Below, piece by piece: positions 1 to 12,455 of a stretch of 64,000 nucleotides of DNA; the stretch's first letter is position 1; each line of letters begins with the position of its first letter. This DNA is from JAEUMW01 sp963734295 (GTDB taxonomy: Bacteria > Pseudomonadota > Gammaproteobacteria > Burkholderiales > JAEUMW01): the NCBI GenBank assembly GCA_963734295.1, contig CAVTGS010000011.1, positions 1 through 64,000 of the forward strand, given 5' to 3'. The translations under genes and the position numbers were made by a program. The notes under the pieces are model-generated. The model searched no databases and was not told where the DNA came from. It saw nothing but the letters and a program-made list of their open reading frames with translations.

Positions 1-1998
<1,998 letters not shown>

Positions 1999-2095
1999 CG
2001 GCGCTCGTTCGCGAGGGATCGTGATCCTGACATCGTCCTGCGTCGCAGCACGTGCGGAGCGTGCTGTGACGTGAAGCGCAAGATTCTGGGGAAAC

Positions 2096-3674
2096 ATGGG
2101 TGCAATTACCGAAGTGAAGGTGCCGGACATCGGCGATTTCAAGGACATCCCGATCATCGAAGTGCTGGTGAAGCCGGGCGATACGGTCAAGCCCGAGGAT
2201 CCGCTCATCACGCTGGAATCCGACAAGGCGACGATGGAGGTGCCGTCGCCCGCCGGCGGCGTGGTGAAGGCCGTGAGCGTCACGATCGGCGACAAGGTGA
2301 GCGAGGGCAGCCTCATTCTCACGCTCGAGGCCGAAGGCGCGGCGCCGGCGCCGCACCGCCGCCCAAGGTCTCGCCGCCGCCCGCGCCGACCACTGCTCCG
2401 GGCGGTGTGGCCGAGGTGAAGGTGCCCGACATCGGCGACTTCAAGGACATTCCGATCATCGAGGTGCTGGTGAAGCCGGGCGATACCGTAAAGGCCGAGC
2501 AGCCCCTCATCACGCTGGAGTCGGACAAGGCGACGATGGAAGTGCCATCGCCGATCGGTGGCATCGTCCAGGAAGTGAAGGCGAAGCTCGGAGACAAGGT
2601 CTCCGAGGGCTCGGTGATTCTGACGCTGTCGACAGGCGTCGCGGCGCCTTCTCCGGCTGCGGCGGCACCAGCGCCGCGCCCCTGCGGCAGCAGCCCCCCC
2701 TGCGGCGGCGGCTGCCGCTGCCCCGGCGCCGTCCGGAGCGATCGACGAGGCCGCGTTCGCGCTCGCCTACGCGAGTCCGTCGGTGCGCAAGATCGCGCGC
2801 GAGCTCAAGGTCGATCTCGGCAAGGTGAAGGGGACGGGCGACAAGGGGCGGATTCTCAAGGAGGACGTCGAGGCCTTCGCTAAGGGCGGAGCCCCGGCTG
2901 CGGCCGCGCCGGCCGCGGCGTGCAGGCGCCGGCGTGGGCGGCATCAGCCTGCTGCCTTGGCCCAGTGTGGATTTCACCAAGTTCGGCCCGGTCGAATCGA
3001 AGCCGCTTTCGCGCATCAAGAAGATCTCTGCCGCGAACCTGCACCGCAACTGGGTGATGATCCCGCACGTCACCAACCACGACGACGCGGACATCACCGA
3101 CCTCGAAGCCTTTCGGAATCAGATGAACAAGGAGAACGAGAAATCGGGCGTGCGCCTGAGCATGCTCGCCTTCATGATCAAGGCCGCGGTCGCTGCGCTG
3201 AAGAAGTTCCCAGACTTCAACGCTTCGCTCGACGGCGACAACCTGATCCTCAAGCAGTACTACCACATCGGCTTCGCGGCCGACACGCCCAACGGGCTGG
3301 TGGTGCCGGTGATTCGCGACTGCGACAAGAAGGGCGTGATCGCGATCGCGCAGGAGATGGGCGACCTCGCGAAACTCGCCCGCGACGGCAAGCTGAAGCC
3401 GGACCAGATGCAGGGCGGTTGCTTCACGATTTCGTCGCTCGGCGGCATCGGCGGCATCTACTTCACGCCGATCATCAACGCGCCCGAGGTCGCGATCATG
3501 GGTGCGTGCCGGAGCTTCTACAAACCGGTCTGGGACGGCAAGCAGTTCGTCCCGCGGTTGATCCAGCCGCTCTCGCTGTCGTGGGACCACCGCGTGATCG
3601 ACGGCGCGGCGGCAGCGCGTTTCAACGCCTATTTCGCGAACCTGCTCGCCGATTTCCGGCGCATCTTGCTTTGA
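2096..3674 (+). CDS. aceF: Dihydrolipoamide acetyltransferase E2 with two lipoyl domains (frame-interrupted)
   Basis: Core acetyltransferase of pyruvate dehydrogenase; it moves the acetyl group from lipoyl-lysine to CoA. Domains in order: lipoyl 1 (about 2105-2330), lipoyl 2 (about 2410-2630), each with the lipoylated Lys in ESDKATMEVPSP; Ala/Pro-rich linkers; a peripheral subunit-binding domain beginning near 2770 (SVRKIARELKVDLGKVKG); and a catalytic domain from about 2934 containing the active-site motif DHRVIDG close to the C terminus. Frame changes occur in the Ala/Pro-rich linkers near 2350, 2690 and 2925. The start at 2096 gives MGAITEVKVPDIGDF, the normal N terminus of a lipoyl domain. 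Confidence 0.94.
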
Positions 3675-3684
3675 GGGACATGTC

Positions 3685-5792
3685 ATGGCCAACGTCGTAG
3701 AGATCAAGGTTCCCGACATCGGCGACTTCAAGGACGTGCCGATCATCGAACTCTTCGTGAAACCCGGCGACACGGTGGCGAAGGAGCAGGCGCTGATCAC
3801 CCTCGAGTCGGACAAGGCCACGATGGAGGTACCGTCGCCCCAGGCCGGGGTGGTGAAGGACGTGAAGGTGAAGGCTGGGGGACAAGGTGTCCGAGGGCAG
3901 CTTGATCCTCACCGTCGAATCCGCCGATGCCGCGACCGGCGCGCCACCGAAGAGAAGGTGAAGGAAGGCGCATCGCCGAAGGCCGAGGGGGCGCCGACCG
4001 CCGACTACGGGGCGCCGACCGGTGTGCTCGAAGCCGTGGACGTGAACGTGCCCGACATCGGCGACTTCAAGGACGTGCCGATCATCGAAGTCTTCGTGAA
4101 GGCCGGGGACACGGTGACGAAGGAGCAGGCACTCATCACGCTCGAGTCGGACAAGGCGACGATGGAGGTGCCCTCGCCGATGGCGGGGACCGTGAAGGAG
4201 GTGAAGGTCAAGGTCGGCGACAAGGTCTCCGAGGGCACGGTGATCCTCTCGCTCACCACCGGCGTCGCCACCAGCGCCACGGCGGCAGCTCCGGCGGCGG
4301 GGGCGCCGGCCGCCCCGGTTGCCGCGCCGACCGCCGCCAAGTTCGCCGGTGGCGCCGACATCGAATGCGAGATGGTCGTGCTGGGCGCGGGTCCGGGAGG
4401 CTACTCCGCCGCGTTTCGCGCCGCGGACCTCGGCATGAAGACGGTGCTCATCGAGCGCTATCCGACGCTGGGAGGCGTTTGTCTCAACGTCGGTTGCATT
4501 CCCTCGAAGGCCCTGCTGCACACGGCGGCCGTGATGGACGAGGCGGTTGCAATGGCCCACCACGGCATCACCTACGGTGCGCCGCAGATCGACATCGACA
4601 AGCTGCGCGGCTTCAAGGAGGGCGTCGTCAAGAAGCTGACCGGCGGCCTGGCGGGTATGGCGAAGGGCCGCAAGGTCGAGACCGTGCGCGGTGTGGGACG
4701 TTTCCTCGATCCGAACAACATCGAGGTCGAGCTCACGACCGGCAGCGGTCATGACAAGACGGGTGAGAAGAAGGTGGTGCGCTTCCAGAAGGCGATCATC
4801 GCCGCGGGCAGCCAGGCGGTGATGCTCCCCTTCATGCCGGTCGATCCGCGGGTGGTGGATTCGACCGGGGCGCTGGAGCTCAAGTCCATCCCGAAGCGGA
4901 TGCTGGTCGTGGGCGGCGGCATCATCGGTCTGGAAATGGCGACGGTCTACTCGACGCTCGGTACGAGTATCGACGTGGTGGAGATGCTCGACGCTCTGAT
5001 GACCGGCGCCGACCGCGATCTCGTGAAGGTGTGGGAGAAGAAGAACGCGCGGTCGCTTCGCCAACGTCATGCTGAAGACCAAGACCACCGGCGCCGAGGC
5101 GACGCCGGCCGGCATCAAGGTGACGTTCGAAGGCGACGAAGGCGCCGAAGGAGCCGCAGGTGTACGACCTCGTGCTGGTCGCGGTGGGGCGCAGCCCGAA
5201 CGGGAAGAAGATCGGTGCCGAGAATGCCGGGGTGGCGGTGACGGATCGCGGCTTCATTCCTGCGGACAAGCAACTGCGCACGAACGTGCCGCACATCTTC
5301 GCGATCGGCGACATCATCGGCCAGCCCATGCTCGCCCACAAGGCGGTGCACGAGGGCCACGTCGCGGCCGAAGCAGCACATGGTGAAGCGGCGTTCTTCG
5401 ACGCGCGCCAGATCCCTTCGGTGGCCTATACCGATCCGGAGGTCGCGTGGGCGGGCAAGACCGAGGAGCAGTGCAAGGCCGAGGGCATCAAGTACGGCAA
5501 GGCGGTGTTTCCGTGGGCGGCGTCGGGACGGGCGATCGCGAACGGCCGGGACGAGGGCTTCACCAAGCTCCTCTTCGACGAGGCGACGCATCGCTGCATC
5601 GGCGGCGGGATCGTCGGCACCCATGCGGGCGATCTCATCGGGGAAGTGTGCCTCGCGGTCGAGATGGGCGCGGACCCGACCGACATCGGCAAGACCATCC
5701 ACCCGCATCCGACCCTTTGCGAGTCCGTCGGCATGGCGGCCGAGCTCTTCGAGGGGGTGTGTACCGACATGCCGCCGGTCAAGAAGAAGTGA
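3685..5792 (+). CDS. lpdA: Dihydrolipoamide dehydrogenase E3 with two N-terminal lipoyl domains (frame-interrupted)
   Basis: FAD-dependent E3 that reoxidises dihydrolipoyl groups with NAD+. Two lipoyl domains precede the enzyme: residues about 1-80 and about 115-190, each with ESDKATMEVPSP. An Ala/Pro-rich linker follows, then the FAD-binding GAGPGGYSAA, the redox-active disulfide GGVCLNVGCIPSKAL, the NAD-binding GGGIIGLEMA and the C-terminal catalytic HPHPTLCES. A compensated shift lies inside lipoyl 1 (about 3885-3950). The frame changes again near 5050 and 5150. The usual betaproteobacterial or Neisseria form has one lipoyl domain, so the tandem is unusual. The gene starts 10 bp after aceF, so the two are probably co-transcribed. 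Confidence 0.93.
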
Positions 5793-5898
5793 TGGTGAAC
5801 AGTTAGTCGGGACGCGGCGCCCCGCGAATCGGTCACGCAAGGCGTCGCGATCCACATCCTGATCGGCCCCGGCAAGCAGAACGCGGAAAGGAGATCGA

Positions 5899-8178
5899 AT
5901 GGACCAACGACTGCGCGAAGCGGCACTCGAGTATCACCGGCTGCCTACCCCCGGAAAGATCTCGGTCACGCCCACCAAGGGACTCTCCAACCAGCGCGAC
6001 CTCGCCCTCGCTTACTCGCCCGGGGTCGCCGCTGCCTGCGAGGCGATCGTCGCCGATCCGCGCGAGGCGGATACGCTCACTTCCCGCAGCAATCTGGTCG
6101 CGGTCGTGACCAACGGCACCGCGGTCCTCGGCCTCGGCAACATCGGCGCTCTCGCCGGCAAGCCGGTGATGGAGGGCAAGGGTTGCCTCTTCAAGAAGTT
6201 CTCGGGGATCGACGTGTTCGACATCGAACTGAACGAGAACGACCCCGACAAGATCGTGGACATCGTCGCGGCGCTCGAGCCCACGTTCGGCGGTATCAAC
6301 CTCGAGGACATCAAGGCACCCGAGTGCTTCTACATCGAGCGCAAGCTCCGGGAGCGGATGAAGATCCCGGTCTTCCACGACGACCAGCACGGCACGGCGA
6401 TCATCGTCGGCGCGGCCTTCCTGAACGGGCTCAAGGTGGTGGGCAAGGACATCAAGCGCGTCAAGCTCGCCGCCTCGGGCGCCGGCGCCGCGGCGCTGGC
6501 CTGCCTCGACCTGCTGGTGAGCCTCGGGCTGCCGATGGAGAACATTACCGTCGCGGACATCCACGGTGTCGTCTATCAGGGTCGCACCGTCGACATGGAC
6601 CCGAACAAGGCGCGCTACGCGCGAGACACGCAGGCGCGAACCTTGGGTGAGATCGTCGCCGGGGCGGATGTCTTCCTCGGCCTTTCAGCCGGCGGCGTGC
6701 TGAAGCCCGAGATGGTGAAGGAGATGGCGGACAAGCCGCTGATCCTCGCGCTGGCCAATCCGACGCCCGAGATCCTGCCCGAGGAGGCGAAGGCCGTGCG
6801 CCCCGACTGCGTCATCGCCACGGGCCGCTCGGACTATCCGAACCAGGTCAACAACGTGCTGTGCTTCCCCTTCATCTTCCGCGGCGCGCTCGACGTCGGC
6901 GCGACCACCATCAATGAGGAGATGAAGCTCGCGACGGTGCACGCGATCGCGGAGCTGGCGCATGCCGAGCAATCGGACATCGTGGCCACCGCCTACGGCG
7001 AGAAGGGCTTGAGCTTCGGCCCCGAGTATCTGATCCCGAAGCCGTTCGACCCGCGCCTGATCGTCATAATCGCGCCCGCCGTTGCCCGGGCGGCGATGGA
7101 GAGCGGTGTCGCGACGCGGCCGATCGTCGACTGCGATGCCTATCGCGACAGCCTCACCCGGTTCGTGTACCAGTCCGGCGCCTCCATGAAGACGGTGTTC
7201 TCGGCGGCGCGACAGACGCCGAAGCGGGTCGCTTACGCCGAGGGAGAGAACGAGCGGGTGCTGCGGGCGGTGCAGGTGGTGATCGACGAGAAGCTGGCGC
7301 ATCCGATCCTCATCGGACGCCCTGACCGGATCCAGCAGCGCGTCGAGAGCTTCGGGCTCAGGATCCGCGACGGCGTGAATTGCGAGTTCGTGAACATCGA
7401 CGCCGATCCGCGCTACCACGATACCTGGACGGAATACTATCGCCTCACGCGGCGCCGGGGGGTGTCGTACGAAGATGCGCGCGACGAGGTGCGTCGCCGC
7501 AACACCCTGATCGCGGCCATGCTCGTGCACCGCGGCGATGTCGACGCCATGCTGTGCGGCACCGTCGGGCGCTACGCGTCGCACATGCGCCACGTCACGA
7601 ACGTCATCGGATTGCGCAAGGGCGCGAGCACCTTTGCCGGCATGAACATGCTCACGTTGCCGGAGCACACGGTGTTCCTCTGCGACACGCTGGTGAACCC
7701 GGACCCCACGCCGCAGCAGCTCGCGGAGATCACGCTCCTCGCCGTGGAGCAGGTGAAGCGCTTCGGCGTCGTGCCCCGCGTGGCGCTTTTGTGCCATTCG
7801 AGCTTCGGCAGCTCCGATGCGCCGTCCGCGCGCAAGATGCGGGAGACGATGGCATTGCTGGAGGCGCGCGCCCCGGACTTGGAGCTCGAAGGCGAGATGC
7901 AGGGCGACGCCGCGCTCTCGAAGCCGGTGCTCGACAAGGTGTTCCCGAACTCGCGCCTCACCTCGACCGCCAACCTCCTCATCATGCCGAACCTCGACGC
8001 GGCGAACATCGCCTACAACCTGCTCAAGGTCACCGCCGGGGGCGGGATCACGGTGGGTCCGATCCTGCTCGGTGCGGGGAGGCCCGTGCACATTCTGGAT
8101 CCCAACTCCTCGGTGCGCCGCATCGTCAACATGACGGCGCTCGCGGCCGTGGATGCCAGCATCGAGCGCGAGCGTTAG
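5899..8178 (+). CDS. maeB: NADP-dependent malic enzyme with phosphotransacetylase-like C-terminal domain
   Basis: Oxidative decarboxylation of malate to pyruvate and CO2, supplying pyruvate for the dehydrogenase encoded upstream. The 759-aa frame is intact and matches the MaeB family length. The N-terminal malic domain shows AYSPGVAAACEAI and the FDIELNENDPDKIVD region. The nucleotide-binding fold shows ASGAGAAALACLDL. Residues from about 430 form a phosphotransacetylase-like domain (starting near FSAARQTPKRVAYAEG), which in this family is mostly regulatory. The start is supported by AAAGGAGA just upstream of the ATG at 5899. Confidence 0.95.
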   Translation: MDQRLREAALEYHRLPTPGKISVTPTKGLSNQRDLALAYSPGVAAACEAIVADPREADTLTSRSNLVAVVTNGTAVLGLGNIGALAGKPVMEGKGCLFKKFSGIDVFDIELNENDPDKIVDIVAALEPTFGGINLEDIKAPECFYIERKLRERMKIPVFHDDQHGTAIIVGAAFLNGLKVVGKDIKRVKLAASGAGAAALACLDLLVSLGLPMENITVADIHGVVYQGRTVDMDPNKARYARDTQARTLGEIVAGADVFLGLSAGGVLKPEMVKEMADKPLILALANPTPEILPEEAKAVRPDCVIATGRSDYPNQVNNVLCFPFIFRGALDVGATTINEEMKLATVHAIAELAHAEQSDIVATAYGEKGLSFGPEYLIPKPFDPRLIVIIAPAVARAAMESGVATRPIVDCDAYRDSLTRFVYQSGASMKTVFSAARQTPKRVAYAEGENERVLRAVQVVIDEKLAHPILIGRPDRIQQRVESFGLRIRDGVNCEFVNIDADPRYHDTWTEYYRLTRRRGVSYEDARDEVRRRNTLIAAMLVHRGDVDAMLCGTVGRYASHMRHVTNVIGLRKGASTFAGMNMLTLPEHTVFLCDTLVNPDPTPQQLAEITLLAVEQVKRFGVVPRVALLCHSSFGSSDAPSARKMRETMALLEARAPDLELEGEMQGDAALSKPVLDKVFPNSRLTSTANLLIMPNLDAANIAYNLLKVTAGGGITVGPILLGAGRPVHILDPNSSVRRIVNMTALAAVDASIERER

Positions 8179-8245
8179 GAAAGCAAAGCGGCACCGGGAA
8201 GCGGTCACCCGGGTTTGATCACGCCCCACTGAGAAGAGGTTGAAC

Positions 8246-9601
8246 ATGGCGCAGAAAAAGCTCTACCAGTCGCTCTATTTCCAGGTGATTCTCGCCATCG
8301 TCGTCGGCGATCCTGCTCGGACATTTCTTCCCCGAGACCGGCACCGCGATGAAGCCCCTGGGCGACGGGTTCATCAAGCTCATCAAGATGATCATCGCGC
8401 CGATCATCTTCTGCACCATCGTCGTCGGCATCGCCGGCATGGAGGACATGAAGACGGTCGGCAAGACCGGCGGCTATGGCCCTGCTCTACTTCGAGGTCG
8501 TGAGCACCGTCGCGCTCATCGTCGGACTCGTGATCGTCAACCTCGTCCAGCCGGGCGCCGGCATGAACGTCGATCCGGCCTCGCTCGACACCAAGGCGAT
8601 TGCCGCAGTACACGAAGCCGGGCCAGATGAAGGGCACGGTGGACTTCCTGCTCGACATCATCCCGAACAGCGTGGTCGGCGCCTTCGCCCAGGGCGAGAT
8701 GCTGCAGGTGCTGCTTTTCTCGCTGCTCTTCGGCTTCGCGCTCCATGCGTTCGGCGGCCGAAGGGCAAGCCGGTCTTCGATTTGATCGAGAAGCTGTCCC
8801 ACATGCTGTTCGGGATCGTCGGCATGGTCATGAAGGTGGCGCCGATCGGTGCCTTCGGCGCGATGGCCTTCACCATCGGGAAGTACGGCGTCGGCACCCT
8901 GCTCTCGCTCGCGCAAGCTGATGGGCACCTTCTACCTCACCTGCCTCGTGTTCGTTTTCCTCGTGCTCGGCAGCATCGCCCGCTTCCACGGGTTCAGCAT
9001 CTGGAAGTTCATCAAGTACATCAAGGAGGAGCTCTTCATCGTGCTCGGCACGTCGTCGTCGGAGTCGGTGCTGCCGCGGATGATGGTCAAGCTCGAGAAC
9101 CTGGGCGTCAAGAAATCGGTGGTCGGACTCGTCATCCCGACCGGCTACTCCTTCAATCTCGACGGCACGTCGATCTACCTCACGATGGCCGCCGTGTTCA
9201 TCGCGCAGGCGACCAACACGCCGATGACCCTCACCCAGCAGATCACGCTGCTCGCGGTGCTGCTGCTCACCTCGAAGGGGGCGGCCGGTGTCACCGGCAG
9301 CGGCTTCATCGTGCTCGCGGCGACGCTGGGGGCGGTCGGCAACGTGCCGGTCGCGGGGCTGGCGCTGATTCTCGGCATCGACCGCTTCATGTCGGAGGCG
9401 CGCGCGCTCACCAACCTGATCGGCAACGGCGTGGCCACCGTGGTGGTCGGGAAATGGTGCAAGGAGGTCGACACTGTTCGCATGAACAACGTACTGAATA
9501 ACGAGACGGAGGCGGAGGCGGAAGAGCCCGAACTGGTGCTGGACGACCAGGAGGTACAGATGGACCTGCACGCCACCAGACCTCACCCCGCCCACAACTG
9601 A
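8246..9601 (+). CDS. dctA: C4-dicarboxylate:cation symporter, DctA family (frame-interrupted)
   Basis: Inner-membrane secondary transporter of the DAACS family, probably importing malate, succinate or fumarate, which suits its place after maeB. Family signatures are GTSSSESVLPRMMVKLENLG, GYSFNLDGTSIYLTMAA and SKGAAGVTGSGFIVLAATL. Single-base shifts occur near 8312, 8478, 8603, 8758 and 8920; most look like one inserted G or C (for example an extra G in ...GTCGGCgATCCTG...). The protein resumes in register after each. The ATG at 8246 is preferred over the TTG at 8240 because AGAAGAGG precedes it. The C terminus is acidic. Substrate within the family is inferred. Confidence 0.88.
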
Positions 9602-9604
9602 CGC

Positions 9605-10963
9605 ATGACTGCGAGCGCTGCCATGACCGATCGGGAGCAGACCGCGCCTCACGGCGGCGCACATCGGATCGTGATCGTGGGCGGCGGAGCAGGCGGGCTC
9701 GAGCTCGCTACCCGCTTGGGCGACAAGCTCGGGAAACGCGGCAAGGCGGATGTCACGCTGATCGACCGGGCCCGCGCCCACCTGTGGAAGCCGCTGCTGC
9801 ACGAGATCGCGGCGGGCAGCATGGACCTGGGCGTGCACGAGCTCGACTATCTGGCGCAGTCGCACTGGCATCACTTCCGCTATCGCGTGGGGGAGATGGT
9901 GGGCCTCGACCGCACTCGCCGCGAGGTCCACGTGGCGCCTTTCCAGGACGAGGAAGGCAGGCAGGTCACGCCCGAGCGAACGTTTCCCTACGACACGCTC
10001 GTCATCGCCGTCGGCAGCAACGGCAACGACTTCGGCACGCCCGGCGTCAAGGAGCACGCGATCCAGCTCGACACGCCGCCGGAGGCGAAGCGGTTTCACG
10101 GTCGGCTCGTGAATGCGCTGATCCGTGCCCACGCTCAGCACGAGCCGCTGGCGGAGCATCAGTTGCAGGTCGCGATCATCGGCGCTGGCGCCACCGGGGT
10201 CGAGCTCGCGGCGGAGCTGCACAACTCCACGCGGCAGCTCGTGGCATACGGCCTCGACCGGATCGACCCGAAGGAAGACATCCGGCTGTACGTGATCGAG
10301 GCCGCCGATCGTATCCTGCCCGCATTGCCGCCGCGATTGTCGGAGGCAGCCGCAGGGTTACTGACCGACCTCGGCGTGGTGGTGCGGACGTCGTCGCGGG
10401 TGGCGGAGGTGACGGACCGCGGCGTACGGCTCGCGAGCGGAGAATCGATACCCGCGGAGCTGGTGGTCTGGGCAGCCGGCGTGAAGGCACCGGACGTTCT
10501 GCATGAGCTGGACGGTCTCGAGACCAATCGCATCAATCAGCTCGTGGTGAAAGACACGCTCGAGACCACCCGCGACGATCGCATCTTCGCGCTCGGCGAC
10601 TGCGCCGCCTGTCCGTGGGAAGGAAAGGAAGGAAACGTGCCGCCCCGCGCCCAGGCGGCCCACCAGCAGGCGTCGTTCCTCCTGAAACAGATCCGGCGCC
10701 GAATCGCCAACGAGCCGATGCTGCACTGGCGTTACCAGGACTTCGGTTCGCTCGTCTCGCTCGGCGAGTACTCCACGGTCGGCAACCTCATGGGCGGGCT
10801 CATCGGCGGCAGTCTCACCATCCAGGGATACTTCGCGCGGATGATGTATCTCTCGCTGTACAAGATGCACGAGTACGCGCTGCACGGCCCCGCGAAGGTG
10901 GCGCTCGACACCCTGGCGCGGATGATTACGCGGCGGACCGAGCCGCATGTGAAGTTGCACTGA
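9605..10963 (+). CDS. ndh: Type-II NADH:quinone oxidoreductase
   Basis: Single-subunit, non-proton-pumping NADH dehydrogenase at the cytoplasmic membrane. The 452-aa frame is intact, with an FAD-binding GGGAGGLELATRLG at residues about 22-36, a second dinucleotide fold IIGAGATGVELAAEL near residue 195, the FAD-site region FALGDCAACP, and a C-terminal amphipathic membrane-association segment (YFARMMYLSLYKMHEYALHG). It starts 3 bp after the dicarboxylate symporter stop, so the two may be co-transcribed. The ATG at 9626 (MTDREQ) is an alternative start. Confidence 0.9.
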   Translation: MTASAAMTDREQTAPHGGAHRIVIVGGGAGGLELATRLGDKLGKRGKADVTLIDRARAHLWKPLLHEIAAGSMDLGVHELDYLAQSHWHHFRYRVGEMVGLDRTRREVHVAPFQDEEGRQVTPERTFPYDTLVIAVGSNGNDFGTPGVKEHAIQLDTPPEAKRFHGRLVNALIRAHAQHEPLAEHQLQVAIIGAGATGVELAAELHNSTRQLVAYGLDRIDPKEDIRLYVIEAADRILPALPPRLSEAAAGLLTDLGVVVRTSSRVAEVTDRGVRLASGESIPAELVVWAAGVKAPDVLHELDGLETNRINQLVVKDTLETTRDDRIFALGDCAACPWEGKEGNVPPRAQAAHQQASFLLKQIRRRIANEPMLHWRYQDFGSLVSLGEYSTVGNLMGGLIGGSLTIQGYFARMMYLSLYKMHEYALHGPAKVALDTLARMITRRTEPHVKLH

Positions 10964-11029
10964 GCACGCGCCGCAGTCTGCCCGGCGACGGTCGCCCGCC
11001 ATTGCGCCACAACTGACCGGACACGATCG

Positions 11030-11540
11030 CCTCGAAGCCGGCTTTCTCGGCGTGATGGGTTACATCGACGACATGCCGGTCGAGAACGGCCGGTTCGCGG
11101 GCAGTACCCTCGATCGGCTCACTCCGTTCGCCCTCTTTACCGGGCTCGGGCTCGTCGCCACCATCTCGGCTACGTGAATCCTCGCGTCCAACAGCTGGAT
11201 GCACACGCCCCAGGGTCACGAGATCATCGACGGGCGCGTCGTGCCGGTCGACTGGATCGCCGTCATCTTCAACCCGTCGTTCCCTTACCGCCTCGCGCAC
11301 ATGGTAACGGCGACCTACCTCGCGACAGCGTTGATGGTCGGCGGCAGTACAGCCTGGCATTTGCTACGGGACCGCGCTACCGAGCCGGTGCGCGTGATGC
11401 TGTCGATGGCGCTGTGGATGCTGCTCGCGACGGCACCGTTGCAGGCGTTCATCGGCGACGCGCACGGCCTGAACACGCTCGAGTATCAGCCGGCGAAGCT
11501 GGCGGCGATCGAGGGTCACTGGGAGAACCATCACAAGATG
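11030..11540 (+). pseudogene. Cytochrome bd-type quinol oxidase remnant, truncated and rearranged
   Basis: This segment encodes pieces of a cyanide-insensitive (Cio/Cyd) quinol oxidase but no complete gene. 11199-11540 resembles the middle of subunit I (NSWMHTPQGHEIIDGR, FNPSFPYRLAHMV, LQAFIGDAHGLNTLEYQPAK), breaking off just after the conserved HWENHH. Upstream, about 11080-11150 (PVENGRFAGSTLDRLTPFA) looks more like subunit II, which normally follows subunit I. A stop codon at about 11185 interrupts the junction. It is probably a decayed, chimeric remnant. The subunit II assignment is weaker than that of subunit I. Confidence 0.7.
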
Positions 11541-11843
11541 TGTAAAACGCTGAATGAACGTTTGATCGAAAGAACTCCGATGCTGAGATGTCGCTCCACA
11601 ACGGAAAGGTTCTGTTGACACCTAAGCCAGCGAGCGACGGTATCGAGACTGGACCTTCGTTCAGAAAGCTTTCCACAGTGCTCACAGAATCCTCACTGAG
11701 TTTGAGGCGGCCAATACGAATTGGGGGGCGAGCCTTTGAGGCAAGCGCTGAGAACGGCGACTGAGGATCGTGAAGGGAATGCGTGGAGGTCTGTAGCTGG
11801 CCTAGAGCGGCCATTAAGTCGGTGATTTCCGTGACTCTCAAGC
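11541..11843. other. Unassigned segment between oxidase remnant and toxin gene
   Basis: About 300 bp, visibly less GC-rich than its surroundings, abutting the breakpoint of the oxidase remnant. Open frames exist on both strands, including one of 130 aa on the minus strand that runs into the remnant. None resembles a family I recognise and none has a convincing ribosome-binding site. It may be debris of the event that truncated the oxidase gene. I see no clear inverted-repeat ends or transposase. Confidence 0.35.
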
Positions 11844-12140
11844 CTACGTTCTCGTGTAGCCCACCTCCTTCTGACCGCGGATGGCGAGCACGAACACCGC
11901 GTCGATCTCCGCCACGTAACGATACAACGCGACATAGCCGCGTACTCGGCGCCCGATCACGAGTTCTCTAAGGTCCGCTCGGACAGGCCGACCGATCAGC
12001 GGATTGCGTTCGAGCACGTCGATTGCCCTGAGTACGTCTTCCAGACGCGATGGTGCGTCCGCTCCGTGATGCTGAAAGAGGTGCTCCAGGATTCGATCGA
12101 GATCATCTCCGACCTCGGGCGCAAGCTCGATACGCGCCAC
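11844..12140 (-). CDS. ParE/RelE-family toxin
   Basis: A 98-aa protein with the fold-typical pattern of ParE/RelE toxins: N-terminal helices (ELAPEVGDDLDRILEHLF), the NPLIGRPVRADLRELVIGR stretch and a C-terminal beta strand (DAVFVLAIRGQKEVGY). It starts 2 bp after the antitoxin stop, so the pair is translated together. RelE-type members cleave ribosome-bound mRNA and ParE-type members poison gyrase; the sequence alone does not decide which, although the NPLIGRPV segment is commoner in ParE. Confidence 0.8.
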   Translation of the reverse strand: MARIELAPEVGDDLDRILEHLFQHHGADAPSRLEDVLRAIDVLERNPLIGRPVRADLRELVIGRRVRGYVALYRYVAEIDAVFVLAIRGQKEVGYTRT

Positions 12141-12142
12141 GA

Positions 12143-12427
12143 CTAGCGCGCAAGGGTTCGCGGCTTCGGTCGAGCAATCTTGTTACCGGTGAGCCGACGC
12201 TCGAGATAGCGGCGCATCTCGCTCCACGGCACTGTCTTGCCGGAGGCGACGACCTCGGCGTACCGCCGCTCGGCCGTATCCTGGAACTCCCCTCGGCGTT
12301 CCTCCTGTTCCGCCTTCTCGGCTATCGCTTCGAGGATAAAACTGTGGGCGGTGGTTCCGGCCCGTTCTGCGGCGCGAGCGACCCGCTCCTTGAGATCCTG
12401 CGGCAGGCGAATGGTGGTCGTGGACAT
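12143..12427 (-). CDS. Ribbon-helix-helix antitoxin
   Basis: A 94-aa protein with an N-terminal ribbon-helix-helix DNA-binding domain (STTTIRLPQDLKERVARAAE, then TAHSFILEAI), followed by an acidic, charged region and a basic tail that should wrap the toxin. It lies immediately upstream of the toxin gene. GAAGGAG sits at the right distance before the ATG. A perfect inverted repeat upstream is its likely autoregulatory operator. Confidence 0.82.
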   Translation of the reverse strand: MSTTTIRLPQDLKERVARAAERAGTTAHSFILEAIAEKAEQEERRGEFQDTAERRYAEVVASGKTVPWSEMRRYLERRLTGNKIARPKPRTLAR

Positions 12428-12455
12428 CGTGAAGGCTCCTTCGAGAGGCCCTATC

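Noticed and set aside
2100..4260. Four similar tandem DNA repeats of about 200 bp
   Set aside because: They are explained by the four lipoyl domains of aceF and lpdA rather than by a mobile or repeat element.
11449..11841. Minus-strand open frame of 130 aa beside the oxidase remnant
   Set aside because: It runs antisense into the remnant, lacks a ribosome-binding site and has no recognisable family features.
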